A stretch of DNA of 64,000 nucleotides from JAAYZQ01 sp034428935 (GTDB taxonomy: Bacteria > Chloroflexota > Anaerolineae > JAAYZQ01): contig DAOUHB010000207.1 in assembly GCA_034428935.1 (NCBI GenBank), positions 1 through 64,000 of the forward strand, in the 5' to 3' direction. The notes below the pieces were generated by a model that made no database searches, had not been told where the DNA came from, and was given only the letters and a program-made list of their open reading frames with translations. Positions within the stretch are counted from its first letter, which is position 1. Each line of letters opens with the position of its first letter. Positions 1-7,486 of the stretch are shown here, piece by piece. Both the position numbers and the translations under genes were made by a program.

Positions 1-647
1 GGCTTGGTGGGGGCCGGCGTATTGGTGGGCTTGGGCGGGGGCTGCGTGTTGGCCGGCTTGGGCGTGTTGGTGGGCGGCGCGGTCGTCGCCGTATCCGTTG
101 GCTCCGGCACCGGTGTCTCGGTCGCCGTCGGCTCGGGGGCCGGCGTGTCGGTGGGCACCGGGGTCTCGGTGGCCGTCGGCTCCGCGGTTGGCGTGTCGGT
201 GGGCGGCGAGGTCGGGGTCGGCGCCGGGGTGTCGGTCGGGCGCGGCGTCGGGCTGGGAAGGAAGGCCACGAGTTGGGGGTTGGACACGCCCATGTCCTGG
301 GCCAGCACCGCCAGGGCCTGGATGTCCGCCTCGGCCCTCCCATTGCCGGCGCAGCGGTCGATAAGGTCAGACAGCCACTGGTTGGTGTTGGGCACTTCCA
401 ACTCGGCCAGGCGATTCTGGGCCTTGGCCAGATCGCCGTCCTTGCCATAGGCCGCGGCTACGAGGACTCCGTACTCGTCCTTGTGCTCGGGTGCCAGGTC
501 GCAGATCTTGGTGTCGACGTAGGTCACGGGCAGGACCACCCAGCCCAACAGCAAGCCCAGGCCCACGCCAGCCGCGAGCCCGGCGATGACCAGGATGGCC
601 ATGATGAGCCCCGTGCGGTTTCTCGGCGATTGCTGCATCTCTCCCAT
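1..647 (-). CDS. Membrane-anchored Pro/Thr-rich protein, partial (C-terminus off left edge)
   Basis: I do not recognise a family. The ATG at 647 follows an AAAGGAG box; a second ATG three codons later is an alternative start. After a short polar start, residues about 14-42 form one hydrophobic helix (IMAILVIAGLAAGVGLGLLL), giving a signal anchor with the rest outside the cell. About 90 residues of ordinary composition follow, with two Cys (KICDLAPEH and IDRCAGN). A long Pro/Thr/Glu stretch with repeats such as ETPVPTDTPAPEPTA then runs to the window edge. Such stretches are typical of wall-spanning linkers in surface proteins, so a distal domain may lie outside the window. The plus-strand reading of this repeat (Val/Gly-rich) is a shadow. 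Confidence 0.75.
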   Translation of the reverse strand, partial: MGEMQQSPRNRTGLIMAILVIAGLAAGVGLGLLLGWVVLPVTYVDTKICDLAPEHKDEYGVLVAAAYGKDGDLAKAQNRLAELEVPNTNQWLSDLIDRCAGNGRAEADIQALAVLAQDMGVSNPQLVAFLPSPTPRPTDTPAPTPTSPPTDTPTAEPTATETPVPTDTPAPEPTATETPVPEPTDTATTAPPTNTPKPANTQPPPKPTNTPAPTK

Positions 648-666
648 CTGCTCCTTTACAGAAACT

Positions 667-735
667 CAGCCGCGTTTCAATGCGGCTGGACGTTGTATGG
701 GGAGTTGTCGCACAGGCGCCCTCTCCCCAGGGCGC
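667..735 (-). terminator. Two hairpins downstream of tRNA-Leu
   Basis: Read on the minus strand after the tRNA, GCGCCCT/AGGGCGC (716-735) and CAGCCGC/GCGGCTG (667-688) can each form 7-bp stems. The second is followed by a short, T-poor AGTTTCTG. They may end or process the tRNA transcript before the membrane protein gene begins at 647, but neither has a real U-tract. Confidence 0.35.
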
Positions 736-757
736 AGTGTAGAGCTGAACAGAAGGA

Positions 758-840
758 TGCCGGAGGTGGGATTCGAACCCACACGCCCAAAGGGCAACGC
801 ATTTTGAGTGCGCCGCGTCTGCCTGCTCCGCCACTCCGGC
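758..840 (-). tRNA. tRNA-Leu (anticodon CAA)
   Basis: The acceptor arms GCCGGAG and CTCCGGC pair, with discriminator A at 758. The anticodon stem GCGCA/TGCGT closes the 7-base loop CTCAAAA, giving anticodon CAA, which reads UUG. The long variable arm (TTGCCC..GGGCGT) is the class II hallmark of tRNA-Leu, and the T arm carries GGTTCGAATCC. The 3' CCA is not encoded (TCC follows). A TTGACA-17-TATACT promoter lies about 45 bp upstream. Confidence 0.97.
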
Positions 841-883
841 TTCATGCGCGTCGGTACGCCCACAGGGTTTTGCCGACCAGGGC

Positions 884-912
884 AGTATACACCAGAAGGG
901 TTGGGCTGTCAA
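884..912 (-). promoter_or_regulatory. Promoter of tRNA-Leu
   Basis: On the minus strand a perfect -35 TTGACA (912-907) is separated by 17 bp from TATACT (889-884). It points at the tRNA, whose 5' end is at 840. This is a near-consensus sigma-70 promoter. Confidence 0.8.
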
Positions 913-993
913 ATTCGCCGCCAGAAAAAAGGTGCATGGCGTCCGCCCTCGCCCGGCCCCAGGGGGCAGCCGGCCCCTCGAGTTATGGTTTTT

Positions 994-1022
994 TTGCCGG
1001 GCCCCGCCTTTTACGGTATAAT
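994..1022 (+). promoter_or_regulatory. Promoter of the sigma/anti-sigma operon
   Basis: TTGCCG (994-999), a 17-bp spacer and a perfect TATAAT (1017-1022) lie about 110 bp upstream of the sigma factor ATG. This is a housekeeping-type promoter; no separate ECF-type promoter was evident. Confidence 0.7.
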
Positions 1023-1131
1023 CAGCCCCACGCCCGCCCGAGCACGGCGGGGAGGAGGGAGAACGACGACAATGGCGTGGAACGGGTTCCGCGACGCGGC
1101 AGAGGGCGGCTGCCGGCCCTAGAATTGTTGC

Positions 1132-1764
1132 ATGATGGACGAGCTGGCACTGATCGCCTCGGCCCAGAAGGGCGATCTGCGCGCCTTTAACCAATTGGTC
1201 TTGCTCTACCAGAGCATGGCCTATAACGTAGCCTATCGCATCCTGACCGATCCCGACGCGGCTGCCGACGCGACCCAGGACGCGTTTTTCTCGGCCTACA
1301 AGGCCATGAAAAAGTTCCGCGGCGGCTCGTTCAAGGCGTGGCTGCTGCGCATTGTCACCAACGCCTGCTACGACCAACTGCGCGTCAAGAAGCGGCGCCC
1401 CACCAGCTCCCTGGACGGTCTGCCCGTGGAGTCCGAACACAGCCAATTCTTGCGCGACGAGTCCGAGTCTCCCGACGAATTCCTGGAGCGCCAGGAGCTC
1501 GGCCACTTTCTCCAGCACGGCATCTCGGCCCTGCCCATCGAGCAGCGGGCCGTACTGGTCCTCTCCGACGTGCAAGGGTTGAGTTATCAGGAGGTGGCCG
1601 AGATCATGGATCTGTCCCTGGGCACGGTCAAATCCCGCCTGAGCCGTGGCCGGGCGCGCCTGCGCGATTTCCTGCTGGAGCGCGGGGAACTTTTGCCTGC
1701 CAGGTACCGTCTAAAGGATGACGAAGAGACGGAACATACTGAACCAGCGGGGGGCCGCGAGTGA
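1132..1764 (+). CDS. RNA polymerase sigma factor, sigma-70 family, ECF-like
   Basis: A 210-residue two-domain sigma factor that would direct core RNA polymerase to a small regulon. Region 2 covers about residues 20-90, with the helix DATQDAFFSAYKAMKKF and the -10 binding stretch FKAWLLRIVTNACYDQLR. Region 4 covers about 130-185, with the helix-turn-helix LSYQEVAEIMDLSLGTVKSR. There is no region 3, as in ECF factors. ATG 1132 and 1135 are adjacent; the first is used here. The stop overlaps the start of the next gene (TGATG). That gene encodes a zinc-finger anti-sigma factor, so activity is probably held at the membrane until an envelope signal arrives. The signal is not evident. Confidence 0.93.
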   Translation: MMDELALIASAQKGDLRAFNQLVLLYQSMAYNVAYRILTDPDAAADATQDAFFSAYKAMKKFRGGSFKAWLLRIVTNACYDQLRVKKRRPTSSLDGLPVESEHSQFLRDESESPDEFLERQELGHFLQHGISALPIEQRAVLVLSDVQGLSYQEVAEIMDLSLGTVKSRLSRGRARLRDFLLERGELLPARYRLKDDEETEHTEPAGGRE

Positions 1765-2996
1765 TGAGCGGAAGACAACCGGGAAGCAAAGATACCGGTC
1801 ACGAATACGTAAAAGAGAGGCTGTCGGCGTACCTCGACGGGCAGCTCCTGGGCCAGGAGCTGCGGACCGTTGAGGAGCACCTGGCTGCCTGCTCCTCGTG
1901 CCGCTGGGATCTGGATACACTGCGCCAGACCGTCCTTCTCACGCGCAATATGCCCACCATGCCTGTGCCCCGCTCGTTCACCCTGCCCGTCCCGGCCACG
2001 GCTCCTGCCCGCGCGGCCAGGCCCCGCTGGCGGCTGGTGCCCGCCTTCCAGCTCGCCACGGCCATGGTCGCCCTGCTGCTCTTTTTCGCCGTCGCCGGTG
2101 ACCTGGCACTGACCGGCCTGCAGCCGGCCTCCATGCCCGCCCCCGGCCTGATGCAGGAGGAAGCGGCGGACACGCTGGTTGAGACGGTCCAGGTTGAGGT
2201 GCAAGTGACGAACGTCGCCGAGGCCGGGGAGGGCCAGGCGGAGGAGTTGGCCCTCCAGTCTGCTCCCGCCGAGCCGGCGCCGGAGCGTGCAGCGGAAAAG
2301 GCGGCCGAGGACTCGACCTTGTCTCCGCCCGTGGCCCGCGGTTTGCCCACCGAAGCGCCCATGGCGGCTGCCGCCGCGCCGGAGGTGACCGAAAACCCGA
2401 ACCTGGCGGCGACGCAGACGGCAGCACCGGCGGGCATGGGTGGGGCGGCGCCCGACCTCGAGGGCACGCCGCTTCCTCCCGGCGTAGGCGAGGGTGAGGG
2501 CGAGCAACCGTACGTTGGAGCCTACTCGGTCCCGGAGACGGTGAGCGACACGCTGCCGCACACCCCGGAGCCCGGCGAGGTCCCGGTCACACCGGAGCCT
2601 ACCCAGCCGGCTGCCGAAGCCGAGGCCGAGGTTACGATGGAGATGGAGGCGATGGCGCTGGCGGAGCCGAGCGCGACGCCCGCGCCCCGGCCGACGAGGC
2701 CGCCGGAGCCCCTGGCCACGCCAGCCCCACCCGTGGCGCCGGGTGGAGAGGAGGCCCTCACAGGCCCCACCGCCCAGGTCCAGGTGGAAGAGCCGGTGGC
2801 GGCCGAGCCCCTGGCCGCCGCGCCCGCAGCCGGCGACGTCGACGAGCGGACCGGGGAGGAAGCACGCGAGAGCATGGCCCTGCAGGCCCATGCTACCAAC
2901 TGGCTGCGCCTCATCGAGTATGGCCTGGCTGCCCTCCTCGTCCTCCTGGTGGGCATCACCGCGGCGCTCATGGTGTGGCGGCGGCGGGCCGAGTAG
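1764..2996 (+). CDS. Membrane anti-sigma factor, zf-HC2 type, with a long extracytoplasmic stalk
   Basis: It should bind and inhibit the sigma factor encoded just upstream; ATG 1764 shares its A with the sigma stop. The cytoplasmic N-terminus (residues 15-60) carries the zinc anti-sigma motif HLAACSSC (HxxxCxxC). A first hydrophobic helix lies near residues 92-115. About 250 residues follow that are rich in Ala, Pro, Glu and Thr with no recognisable fold. A second helix (LIEYGLAALLVLLVGITAAL) ends the protein with the short basic tail WRRRAE. Simple anti-sigma factors have one membrane pass, so the second anchor is unusual. A GTG one codon upstream of the ATG is a possible alternative start. 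Confidence 0.85.
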   Translation: MSGRQPGSKDTGHEYVKERLSAYLDGQLLGQELRTVEEHLAACSSCRWDLDTLRQTVLLTRNMPTMPVPRSFTLPVPATAPARAARPRWRLVPAFQLATAMVALLLFFAVAGDLALTGLQPASMPAPGLMQEEAADTLVETVQVEVQVTNVAEAGEGQAEELALQSAPAEPAPERAAEKAAEDSTLSPPVARGLPTEAPMAAAAAPEVTENPNLAATQTAAPAGMGGAAPDLEGTPLPPGVGEGEGEQPYVGAYSVPETVSDTLPHTPEPGEVPVTPEPTQPAAEAEAEVTMEMEAMALAEPSATPAPRPTRPPEPLATPAPPVAPGGEEALTGPTAQVQVEEPVAAEPLAAAPAAGDVDERTGEEARESMALQAHATNWLRLIEYGLAALLVLLVGITAALMVWRRRAE

Positions 2997-3016
2997 GGCT
3001 TCTGACAGAACTGGCG

Positions 3017-3046
3017 AGAGCCGGCCTCAAGGGGCCGGCTCTTTTT
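3017..3046 (+). terminator. Rho-independent terminator of the sigma/anti-sigma operon
   Basis: The stem AGAGCCGGCC pairs with GGCCGGCTCT around a short loop and is followed by TTTT. It sits about 20 bp after the anti-sigma stop codon. Confidence 0.85.
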
Positions 3047-3109
3047 GATAATCCCCGTGCTCGGCTGGGGCCTGGCAATATCCGCCGCCACGGCCGGGAT
3101 GGATGAGAC

Positions 3110-5494
3110 CTAGGCCATCACCTTGGTCGCCTCAGCCAGGTCCATGCGGTTCACCCGGCGCATGGCCGGCAACTGTGAGAGCAGCGCTGTGCCCAGGATG
3201 AGCAGGGTGACGATGCCAAAGCTCTGCGGGGCGATGTAGAACGGCAGGTAGAAATCGGCAGACGCGCTGAACAACTGGAAGAGATAATACGTGCCTGCCA
3301 CTCCCAGGCCCAACCCCGGCACCAACGCCAGCACGCCGGCCAGCAGGGTCTCCATGGTGATCATGGCCTGCAGGCGACCCCGGCCCTGGCCCAGGGCACG
3401 CATGGTGGCAAGCTCTCGCTGGCGCTCCAGCACGCTGACGGTCATCGTGTTAAAGATGACGGCGGCGGCGATCACCAGCGCAAAGAGAAGGAACATTCCC
3501 ATCATCACGTAGTACAGCCCCATGAGCGACTGCCAGCCCACGGCAATCTCTTCCTTGAGGTCCACACTGGCCGCGCCAGGCAGGCGATAAAGCATCTTGA
3601 GCACATCCTTCTGATGTGCCTCGTCTACCTGGAGCCACAGACCATTCAAGAGCTGCTGGTTGCCGGCGAATTCCTCTTGCAGCCAATCGAGGCTGACGTA
3701 CACGCCAGGGCTCATCACCTCAGCATTGCTGGCGTCCACAGTGACCTGCTGGCTGCCCAGGGGTGTCTGCAGGGTGACCTGGTCGCCCGTTTGGAGGCCC
3801 CACTTCGTGGCAGCACTGGGAGAGAGCAGGGCGTAGCCCGGCACCAACACCGCCGATGGCGATTTGCCCCGGGGAAGCTGGAAACCGTGCAGCACGCTGT
3901 CGGGATAGAGGGCCACGAGGAAGGCGTTGTGGCTTTCGTCCCCGGTTTCGATCGACACCGGGGATGTGATCACCGGTTCGACCGCTTCCACCCCCGGCCA
4001 GGTCTCGATCTGCTCCATGAGCGCATAAGGCTTGGGCTGAGAAAAGAGGGCCTGGAGGTCCCAGCGGTCCGTTTGCTCGAACTGGACCTTCATCATGTGG
4101 CCCATGGCGTCGAACATGGCCCAACAAGTCAGGAGGACGATGAAGGCAAAGACAAAGCCCAGTACCGTGGTTACCGTGCGCCGCCGATTGCGAAAGAGAT
4201 TGCGCAACGCGATTTTCGTGCCGGTCCTCAGGTGAAAGACGAGGCCCAGCAGCCGTTCCAGCCAGGGAACCGAGCCCTTGACCAGGGCCACCGACGGATC
4301 GAAGCGCATCGCCTGGGCCGGTGTGATGCGCGCCGAAGCCCAGGCCGGCAGCCAGGCGGCCAGGAGGGCGACGGCCAGGTTGATGCCAATGGCCTCGACG
4401 GCTGCCTCCAGGTGAAACTCGGCGGTGACAAAGGGAAGGCCGAATTCGGCAGCGTACGCCCGAACAAAGGCCTGCCCAACCGGGTAGCTCAAAGCGAAAC
4501 CAAGGATCGAGCCGATGGCGGCGATGAGGCCGGCGTAGAGGAGATAGTAGCGCATCACCGCCCAGCGGCTGTAACCCAGAGCCTTGACCACGCCAATGTG
4601 GGGCCGTTGGCTTTGCACCAGGCGGCTGAAAAGCACGTAGATGGACATGGCTGCGACGACCAGGAACATGGAGGGCACCATGCTCATCATCTCTCGCCCC
4701 CCCTCCAGATCGAGCCGCAACAGACTGTAGGAGGGGTTGTCGGCCCGCTTGACCACTGTGCGGACAGGCGTGGCGCCAAGTGCCTCTTTGACCTGGGCGA
4801 TCGCCCGGTCTAGATCGTCCGGCGATTGGTTTCGGAGGCGGAGGTTCAGTTCGTTGATGGTCCCCTCGGCTCCAAATAGGCTCTGCACGGCGGGCTGGGG
4901 CATGAACAGGACGGCAAAGCCACTGGGCGAGGGCAACACGTTCTCCGCAGAGGCCACTGCCATCAAGTACTCGGGGCTGACACCCACCCCCACCACTTGG
5001 ACGTCCAGGCGCTCGCCGTCGACGATGGGGTGCAGTACGGTGCCGGGCCCGTAGCCGTAATACTCGGCCAGATGGTGGTCCATGACGGCCACCAGGCCGT
5101 CCCCCTCTTGCAGATAACGCCCCTGCTTCAGGTAAATCTGGTTTACCGGTGCCTGGGCGCCAGTGGGCATCCCCACCAGCCGTGCGCGGGCCTGGTTATC
5201 CTCGCTGATGTCCAGGCCAACGTCCATCACCAACCGCCCGGTCACCGCCTCAACCGCGTCCAGGGCAGCCACGTCCTGCACCAGGCTTTCCGGCGCAGTC
5301 CCCTCCAGGACGACCACGAAATCCTGAAAGCGCAACCGGTCCAGTGTGTGGTCGAGGGAGGCTTCCACGTCGTCTATCATGCCCATCATACCACCATAGC
5401 TGAGCACCCCCAAGAGGATAACGACGACCAGGGCCGTGAATTGCCATTTCTGCTGGCCGATGTCTCGCCACAGCTTGAGATTGATCTTTTTCAT
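3110..5494 (-). CDS. ABC exporter permease, FtsX-like, two-domain
   Basis: A 794-residue membrane subunit of the ATPase encoded just upstream. An N-terminal helix (FTALVVVILLGVLSYGGMMG) is followed by a ~200-residue extracytoplasmic domain. An FtsX block of three or four helices lies near residues 270-420 (LGYSRWAVMRYYLL). A second extracytoplasmic domain follows, and a C-terminal FtsX block carries the family signature RQRELATMRALGQGRGRLQ. The architecture is that of exporters for lipids or peptides, not importers. ATG 5494 is chosen because it sits 4 nt after the ATPase stop behind AAGG; an upstream ATG at 5554 would overlap the ATPase gene. The substrate cannot be told. Confidence 0.9.
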   Translation of the reverse strand: MKKINLKLWRDIGQQKWQFTALVVVILLGVLSYGGMMGMIDDVEASLDHTLDRLRFQDFVVVLEGTAPESLVQDVAALDAVEAVTGRLVMDVGLDISEDNQARARLVGMPTGAQAPVNQIYLKQGRYLQEGDGLVAVMDHHLAEYYGYGPGTVLHPIVDGERLDVQVVGVGVSPEYLMAVASAENVLPSPSGFAVLFMPQPAVQSLFGAEGTINELNLRLRNQSPDDLDRAIAQVKEALGATPVRTVVKRADNPSYSLLRLDLEGGREMMSMVPSMFLVVAAMSIYVLFSRLVQSQRPHIGVVKALGYSRWAVMRYYLLYAGLIAAIGSILGFALSYPVGQAFVRAYAAEFGLPFVTAEFHLEAAVEAIGINLAVALLAAWLPAWASARITPAQAMRFDPSVALVKGSVPWLERLLGLVFHLRTGTKIALRNLFRNRRRTVTTVLGFVFAFIVLLTCWAMFDAMGHMMKVQFEQTDRWDLQALFSQPKPYALMEQIETWPGVEAVEPVITSPVSIETGDESHNAFLVALYPDSVLHGFQLPRGKSPSAVLVPGYALLSPSAATKWGLQTGDQVTLQTPLGSQQVTVDASNAEVMSPGVYVSLDWLQEEFAGNQQLLNGLWLQVDEAHQKDVLKMLYRLPGAASVDLKEEIAVGWQSLMGLYYVMMGMFLLFALVIAAAVIFNTMTVSVLERQRELATMRALGQGRGRLQAMITMETLLAGVLALVPGLGLGVAGTYYLFQLFSASADFYLPFYIAPQSFGIVTLLILGTALLSQLPAMRRVNRMDLAEATKVMA

Positions 5495-5498
5495 GACC

Positions 5499-6224
5499 TT
5501 ACCACTCGATCTGTCCGGCGTCGAGGGGTTGTTCGTGAACCTCGACGTGGGCAACCTGGCCGTCGCGCAGGTGCACCACCCGATCGCCCATCTGGCCTAT
5601 GGCTGTGTTGTGGGTCACAAGGATCACCGTCCGCCCTTCCTGCTGGTTCAGATCCTGCATCACGCGCAGCACCTTCTGGCCCATGCGAAAGTCGAGATTT
5701 CCCGTCGGCTCGTCGGCCAGGAGGATGAGCGGGTCCTTGGCCAGGGCGCGGGCAATGGCCACTCGCTGCTGCTCGCCTCCTGACAGTTGGCTGGGAAAGT
5801 GGTCGGCTCGCTCGCCCAGCCCCACCTTTTCCAGGAGGGCAAGTGCCCGCGGGCGGATCGTACGGCTGTTCCTCTCCACCAATTCGAGGGCAAACTCGAC
5901 GTTTTCGCTGGCTGTTAGGGTGGGCAAGAGGTTAAAGAACTGGAAGATAAAGCCGATCTGGTCGCGGCGGTAGGCAGTCAACGTCTTGTCGTCGTAGGCG
6001 GCGACGTCGGTCCCGGCTACGATCAGTTCCCCGCTCGTAGGCGAGTCCAAGCCGCCGATGAGATTCAGCGTCGTTGTCTTGCCCGACCCCGAAGGACCTA
6101 CGATGACCACAAACTCACCCTCTCGCACCGACAGGTCCAGCCCGCAAAGGGCATGGACCCGTACTTGGCCCATCTGGTAGGTTTTCGTCACGTCTCGCAT
6201 TTCAACCTGGGCTTCCCTTGCCAT
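5499..6224 (-). CDS. ABC transporter ATP-binding protein (LolD/MacB-type)
   Basis: A 241-residue nucleotide-binding subunit that powers the FtsX-like permease. It has Walker A GPSGSGKTTTLN, a Q-loop (IFQFFNLLP), the ABC signature LSGGEQQRVAIARAL, Walker B LILLADEPTGNLD and the switch histidine in LVTHN, all in the order of the MacB/LolD class. ATG 6224 has a strong AGGAGGT site six bases upstream and shares a base with the preceding gene's stop (TAATG), indicating coupled translation. It belongs to the TetR-controlled operon. Confidence 0.95.
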   Translation of the reverse strand: MAREAQVEMRDVTKTYQMGQVRVHALCGLDLSVREGEFVVIVGPSGSGKTTTLNLIGGLDSPTSGELIVAGTDVAAYDDKTLTAYRRDQIGFIFQFFNLLPTLTASENVEFALELVERNSRTIRPRALALLEKVGLGERADHFPSQLSGGEQQRVAIARALAKDPLILLADEPTGNLDFRMGQKVLRVMQDLNQQEGRTVILVTHNTAIGQMGDRVVHLRDGQVAHVEVHEQPLDAGQIEW

Positions 6225-6613
6225 TACGATACCTCCTGATCTGGACCTCGATACCTTCGAAAGATGGCCTGATTCCGGGAGAGACGGGTCCACTGGATCG
6301 CCTGCCGTGGGCACTGGTGGTAGCAACGCATGCAGAGGATACAGGCATCCGTGAAGCGAACCTCCTCGCCTACAATCTCGATACCGCCCACCGGACAGTG
6401 CTCTGCGCACCGGCCGCAGTGGGTGCAGGCCTCGCCGGCAAAAAGGCGACGGCTCATCCAGCGCTCTGTCGACTCGGCGGCCGGGCGCTGCGCCAACCCG
6501 ATGAGCCAGCAACATCGGACCTCGTCTCCCAGTTCGGTCAAGCGCCCGGCCAATTGCTCAACGACCCAGGCCGTGTTTCCCGTGCCACTGAAGTAACAGA
6601 TATTGATCATCAT
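6224..6613 (-). CDS. EFR1-like flavodoxin/ferredoxin protein, shortened
   Basis: A 129-residue redox protein. Residues 1-40 look like the start of a flavodoxin, with the FMN phosphate loop YFSGTGNTAW. The remaining flavodoxin core is missing. The chain passes almost at once into a bacterial ferredoxin with two [4Fe-4S] motifs, CTHCGRCAEHCP and CILCMRCYHQCP. Full EFR1-type proteins are roughly twice this length. It lies between a TetR gene and an ABC transporter and overlaps the ATPase start by one base. Either it is a short electron carrier or a deletion product still translated for coupling. A role beside an exporter is not known to me. Confidence 0.75.
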   Translation of the reverse strand: MMINICYFSGTGNTAWVVEQLAGRLTELGDEVRCCWLIGLAQRPAAESTERWMSRRLFAGEACTHCGRCAEHCPVGGIEIVGEEVRFTDACILCMRCYHQCPRQAIQWTRLSRNQAIFRRYRGPDQEVS

Positions 6614-6661
6614 CGGAGCCTCCCCTGGCCAGTGGTCTGCAAGAGAGCGACCGTTTTGATC

Positions 6662-7294
6662 CTAGCGCCCAACAACATCGCCCTGGGTCCCGGCCTGCAG
6701 CCCTTCCAGCAGCGTGTCGACAAAGGCCTGGCTGACCCGAACCAGGTCCAGGTCAGGCATGAGCATGACATAGGCCGCCAGGCCATCGTAGGTAGCCATC
6801 ATGGCCCATACCAGTGACTCGGCGTCCACCGGCTTGAATTCGCCGTTTGAAACCCCCTCCTTGACAAGCTCGACCACCAGGTCCTTGTACTTGGCCAGCA
6901 TACTGGTCCACAGTTGCCCGGCCTCTTCACGGTGGGAACTCGATGCCCAAAACTCGAGAAAGAGGGTGAACAGACCTCCGGCCTCTACCGCGAATTCCGC
7001 CAGAACCCGGCCCAGCGCACGCAGCTTGCCGGCGGACGTTGGCCATTCCTCCAGGGCGCTGATCGTCCCCTGGCCAAAGTCGTCGAAAAATGCGCCGAGG
7101 GCCTGGACGAGCAGTTGTTCCTTCCCCTCAAAGTACAAATAGATGGTCCCCTGGCTGACCCCCGCCCGGGCGGCCACGTCGGAGACCTTGGCCGCGTTGA
7201 ACCCTTTTTCGGCAAAGACCGCCAGGGCGGCCTCTATGATCTGGCGGCGACGCTCTCCGCGCAACTGCTCACGTTTGCTCACAGTCTCGGCCAT
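6662..7294 (-). CDS. TetR family transcriptional regulator
   Basis: A 210-residue one-component repressor, the first gene of the operon with the ferredoxin-like protein and the ABC exporter. The N-terminal helix-turn-helix spans residues 13-58 (IIEAALAVFAEKGFNAAKVS, then VSQGTIYLYFEGKEQLL), as in the AcrR branch. The C-terminal ligand domain is divergent, so the inducer is unknown. A 10-bp perfect inverted repeat lies only 26 bp upstream of the ATG, just downstream of the -10 box. Autorepression relieved by an exported substrate is the simplest model. Confidence 0.93.
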   Translation of the reverse strand: MAETVSKREQLRGERRRQIIEAALAVFAEKGFNAAKVSDVAARAGVSQGTIYLYFEGKEQLLVQALGAFFDDFGQGTISALEEWPTSAGKLRALGRVLAEFAVEAGGLFTLFLEFWASSSHREEAGQLWTSMLAKYKDLVVELVKEGVSNGEFKPVDAESLVWAMMATYDGLAAYVMLMPDLDLVRVSQAFVDTLLEGLQAGTQGDVVGR

Positions 7295-7319
7295 GGTTTC
7301 TCCTATCGACCAGCATTTC

Positions 7320-7341
7320 TGACTGACTGGTCAGTCAGTCA
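7320..7341. promoter_or_regulatory. TetR operator (22-bp palindrome)
   Basis: TGACTGACTG and its exact reverse complement CAGTCAGTCA are separated by GT. The site covers the expected transcription start between the -10 box (7344-7349) and the TetR start codon (7294), so bound repressor would block initiation. The TGACTGACTGGTCAGT style is common for AcrR-like regulators. Confidence 0.85.
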
Positions 7342-7343
7342 CT

Positions 7344-7372
7344 ATTGTAGCACGGACTGTCGCCTTACGCAA
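7344..7372 (-). promoter_or_regulatory. Promoter of the tetR-ABC operon
   Basis: Minus strand: TTGCGT (7372-7367), a 17-bp spacer and TACAAT (7349-7344) preceded by TGC, which makes an extended -10. The operator follows within 2 bp. Confidence 0.75.
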
Positions 7373-7486
7373 CATTGCCCGGTTACGGGGTGAGGCCAGG
7401 AAGCGGGGCCAGCTCGGAGAGCGCCGACAAGCTGGAAGATCGACGGCGACCGTTACCAGGTGATCAAGAGCAGGGTGGAGCTTGTT

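Noticed and set aside
1..450. Plus-strand Val/Gly repeat protein
   Set aside because: It is the reverse reading of the Pro/Thr linker of the minus-strand membrane protein, which has an anchor helix and ribosome site.
666..863. Minus-strand 65-codon frame over the tRNA
   Set aside because: It is the typical translation of a tRNA-Leu gene (EWRSRQTRRTQNALPFGRVG), not a protein gene.
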